The notes under the pieces were generated by a model, which was not told the DNA's origin, searched no databases, and saw only the letters and a program-made list of their open reading frames with translations. Shown here piece after piece: positions 62,223 through 64,000 of a stretch of 64,000 nucleotides of DNA. This DNA is from UMGS1519 sp050951005 (lineage in GTDB: Bacteria; Actinomycetota; Coriobacteriia; Coriobacteriales; Eggerthellaceae), in assembly GCA_050951005.1 (NCBI GenBank), contig JBMNIP010000001.1:310001-374000 (forward strand). Direction: 5' to 3'. Position 1 is the stretch's first letter. Every line of letters begins with the position of its first letter. The translations under genes were made by a program, and so were the position numbers.

Positions 62223-64000
62223 ATGGCAAATGGGCGCCCTGAGAGACGGGGACAATCCAACTCGCAGGGGAATCGGCGGCGCGATTTTCGGGAAAAAGGC
62301 GATGCCGCACGGCGCGTGCCGCAGGGAGTCCGCTCATCCTCGCCCCATTCATCTGCCCATTCTTCGGCAAACGGTCGCCGTAGCGTTCCAACGGGACAGC
62401 GGCACTCGTCTGCAGCAGCGCACGGACATGCTTCTCCCCAGTCTTCCCGCAACCAGGCACGTAGCCGCTCGCACGGTCATCCGGATGCCGCCCGTGTTCC
62501 ACGGCGCGGCGAAGCTGCCGAGCGCCGTACCCAGCCGTACGCTGTGGGACCGGGTTCGCATCATCCCGGGTCAAACGGAGGGCCCAGACCGCGCAGTAAC
62601 GAGGCGCGCCGCCGCCCGCGCAGCGCCGGAAATCCCGGCCATCCCGCTGCCTCCTCGCGCCAATCGGGGGTGAACAACCAATACGGGCGTGGTTTCTGGG
62701 ATAAGGCCCGGGCTCGTTTGAATGCGCCGAATCAGCCGCGCGCGGATCGCAGCCGTACGGAATCCGGGGATGCCCATCGCATGCCGCAACCTGCCTCTCC
62801 ATCGGTCGATCATGCGCATCGCCAGAATGCGGGTCGCAGCCAAGCGCGCTTGCGCAAGCCGCATCGCACGCCTGCGCTGTTCACCTCAAAGGCCCCGGAC
62901 TGGTTCCGCTCATCGGCGGCGGCGAACAAGGTTTTCGGTGGCGTGGCGAAGGAGCAGCGTTGGAACGCCTTCCGTATCGCGCTTGCCGTCATCGTGGCGC
63001 TCCTGGTCATCTATCTGGGCGGGGTTGCCCACTATTCGAAATACTTTTACGACTCGTCCACCATCGGCCCGGTTGATGTCTCCGGTATGACGGAAGATGC
63101 CGCTGCAGGTGCGCTCGAACGCAGCGCTATGGACTACGAGATAACGGTAACCGGTGACACCGGATCATTCACGCTGAAGGGGGCGCAAGCGGGTTTGGAG
63201 CTGGACACGCAGGTCATTGCCGCAAATGCGAAGGCGCTCAACAATGCGTGGGCTTGGCCGATTGCGATTCTCTTCCCGCACGACTACTCCTCGGCCCTGT
63301 CCGCCTCGGTGGACTCCGATAAGCTGAACAAGAAGGTAAAGGAGAAGGTCGACGAGTACAACAAGAGCGCAACTGCTCCAGTGAACGCGACCATTGTCTA
63401 CGACAAGAACTCCTCCAAATTCGTCATCAAGAAGGAGCAGGAGGGCAATACGCTCGATGCCGATCAGGTGACGAACGATGTCACGGCAGCTATCAGCCAG
63501 CTTTCCTCGAACCTGACGCTTTCGTACAACGACTACGAGCATCCCACGGTGCGCAGCACCAACGAAAATCTGAAAAAAGCCCGGAGCGAAGCGGGCACCG
63601 TCCTGAAATCCGATTTGAAGTTCCAGATCAAAGGCCAGACGGTGGTAGGGCTTTCCGGTACCAACGTGGCCGATTGGGTGACCACCGATGACGAGGGCAA
63701 CCTGACCCTGGACGAAGACGATCTGGAGAAATGGGTGTCCAAGGTTGCGAAGAAGTACACCACCGTGGGCGGCAAGCGCACCTTCACCCGGCCCGATGGC
63801 GACAAAATCACCGTGTCGGGCGGCGATTACGGATGGGATGTGGACGAGGACTCGCTGCTTTCCACCGTGAAAGACAAGTTGATGAGCGGTGCGGTGGAAA
63901 CCATCGATCTGCCCATGACGCAGACTGCGGATTCCTACGACCCGAAGACGGGTGTCGATTGGGAAAGCTACATCGACGTGGATATCTCCGAGCAGCATGC
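62223..64000 (+). CDS. Membrane-anchored L,D-transpeptidase-type protein, truncated by the window end
   Basis: The frame opens at ATG 62223 behind AAGGACGG and is still open at base 64000, giving 592 residues so far. Residues 1-~240 are an Arg/Ser/His/Pro-rich, apparently disordered cytoplasmic region. One membrane helix lies at ~250-270 (IALAVIVALLVIYLGGV). Outside it, two peptidoglycan-binding-4-type units follow (IGPVDVSGMTEDAAAGALE... and a second starting near residue 440, with DYGWDVDED). YIDVDISEQH at the very end matches the opening of a YkuD catalytic domain. Such proteins make 3-3 peptidoglycan cross-links. The catalytic Cys would lie beyond the window, so activity cannot be checked. 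The basic tail resembles that of the LCP-like protein at 29434. Confidence 0.85.
   Translation, partial: MANGRPERRGQSNSQGNRRRDFREKGDAARRVPQGVRSSSPHSSAHSSANGRRSVPTGQRHSSAAAHGHASPQSSRNQARSRSHGHPDAARVPRRGEAAERRTQPYAVGPGSHHPGSNGGPRPRSNEARRRPRSAGNPGHPAASSRQSGVNNQYGRGFWDKARARLNAPNQPRADRSRTESGDAHRMPQPASPSVDHAHRQNAGRSQARLRKPHRTPALFTSKAPDWFRSSAAANKVFGGVAKEQRWNAFRIALAVIVALLVIYLGGVAHYSKYFYDSSTIGPVDVSGMTEDAAAGALERSAMDYEITVTGDTGSFTLKGAQAGLELDTQVIAANAKALNNAWAWPIAILFPHDYSSALSASVDSDKLNKKVKEKVDEYNKSATAPVNATIVYDKNSSKFVIKKEQEGNTLDADQVTNDVTAAISQLSSNLTLSYNDYEHPTVRSTNENLKKARSEAGTVLKSDLKFQIKGQTVVGLSGTNVADWVTTDDEGNLTLDEDDLEKWVSKVAKKYTTVGGKRTFTRPDGDKITVSGGDYGWDVDEDSLLSTVKDKLMSGAVETIDLPMTQTADSYDPKTGVDWESYIDVDISEQH

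Overview
The window (64 kb, about 60% G+C, densely coding on both strands) looks like chromosome of a high-G+C anaerobic actinobacterium, most likely class Coriobacteriia (Eggerthellaceae-like). This is inferred from protein character: an oxygen-independent class III ribonucleotide reductase with activase, a superoxide reductase in place of a dismutase, paired CaiB/BaiF-type CoA-transferases, a BaiN/HI0933-type flavoprotein and an OxlT-like MFS carrier. I found no tRNA, rRNA, CRISPR array, insertion sequence or prophage. It reads as core chromosome with some accessory surface and metabolic genes.

Layout. 1-5.2 kb: end of an ABC-F ATPase, then nrdG and nrdD divergent, with two NrdR-box-like palindromes and a good promoter before nrdD. 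5.4-7.9 kb: polar amino acid ABC transporter. 8.0-10.8 kb: two FldA/BaiF-like CoA-transferases behind two perfect palindromes. 11.0-12.6 kb: zinc-ribbon protein, lgt and a desulfoferrodoxin that has lost its N-terminal iron site. 12.6-15.5 kb: two overlapping flavoprotein genes. 15.7-19.6 kb: secreted metallophosphoesterase, then a barrel-like protein and M20 amidohydrolase on the minus strand. 19.7-26.1 kb: leuC-leuD-leuB-hisS-aspS. 26.5-31.0 kb: MFS carrier, murA, LytR-CpsA-Psr-like protein. 31.0-35.7 kb: Cys-rich protein and Nfu on the minus strand, then an FMN riboswitch and ribD-ribE-ribBA-ribH. 35.8-38.0 kb: HAD hydrolase, RNase H, zinc-dependent phospholipase C-like protein. 38.1-41.1 kb: a 983-residue secreted multidomain phosphodiesterase. 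41.5-45.5 kb: two bPH2 membrane proteins, MscS channel and a tandem-repeat helical protein. 45.7-47.6 kb: citramalate synthase and a YerC/TrpR-like regulator. 47.7-51.4 kb (minus): Nudix hydrolase, MBL-fold hydrolase, 2-hydroxyacid dehydrogenase and a class I glutamine amidotransferase-like hydrolase. 51.6-57.3 kb: M18 aminopeptidase, a membrane/TPR protein and an IMP dehydrogenase resembling the Tritrichomonas foetus enzyme. 57.4-61.2 kb: LysR regulator and leuS. 61.3-64 kb: YdcF/SanA-like protein and a large L,D-transpeptidase-type gene that runs off the window.

How they fit together. CimA plus LeuCD and LeuB can make 2-oxobutyrate from pyruvate; no leuA is present here, so leucine synthesis itself cannot be confirmed. 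leuB, hisS and aspS are probably co-transcribed. The riboflavin operon is complete from GTP and ribulose-5-phosphate to riboflavin except for the phosphatase step, and is switched by FMN. Cell-envelope genes (lgt, murA, LCP-like, L,D-transpeptidase-type, YdcF-like, bPH2 pair, MscS) are scattered through the window.

The most notable items are the redoxin domain fused to NrdD under paired NrdR boxes, the LamG/cohesin/dockerin-like/phosphodiesterase surface protein, the 29-residue tandem-repeat protein, the degenerate superoxide reductase and LCP proteins, and the T. foetus-type IMP dehydrogenase. I did not find one compact, clearly undescribed multigene system such as a defence island or biosynthetic cluster.
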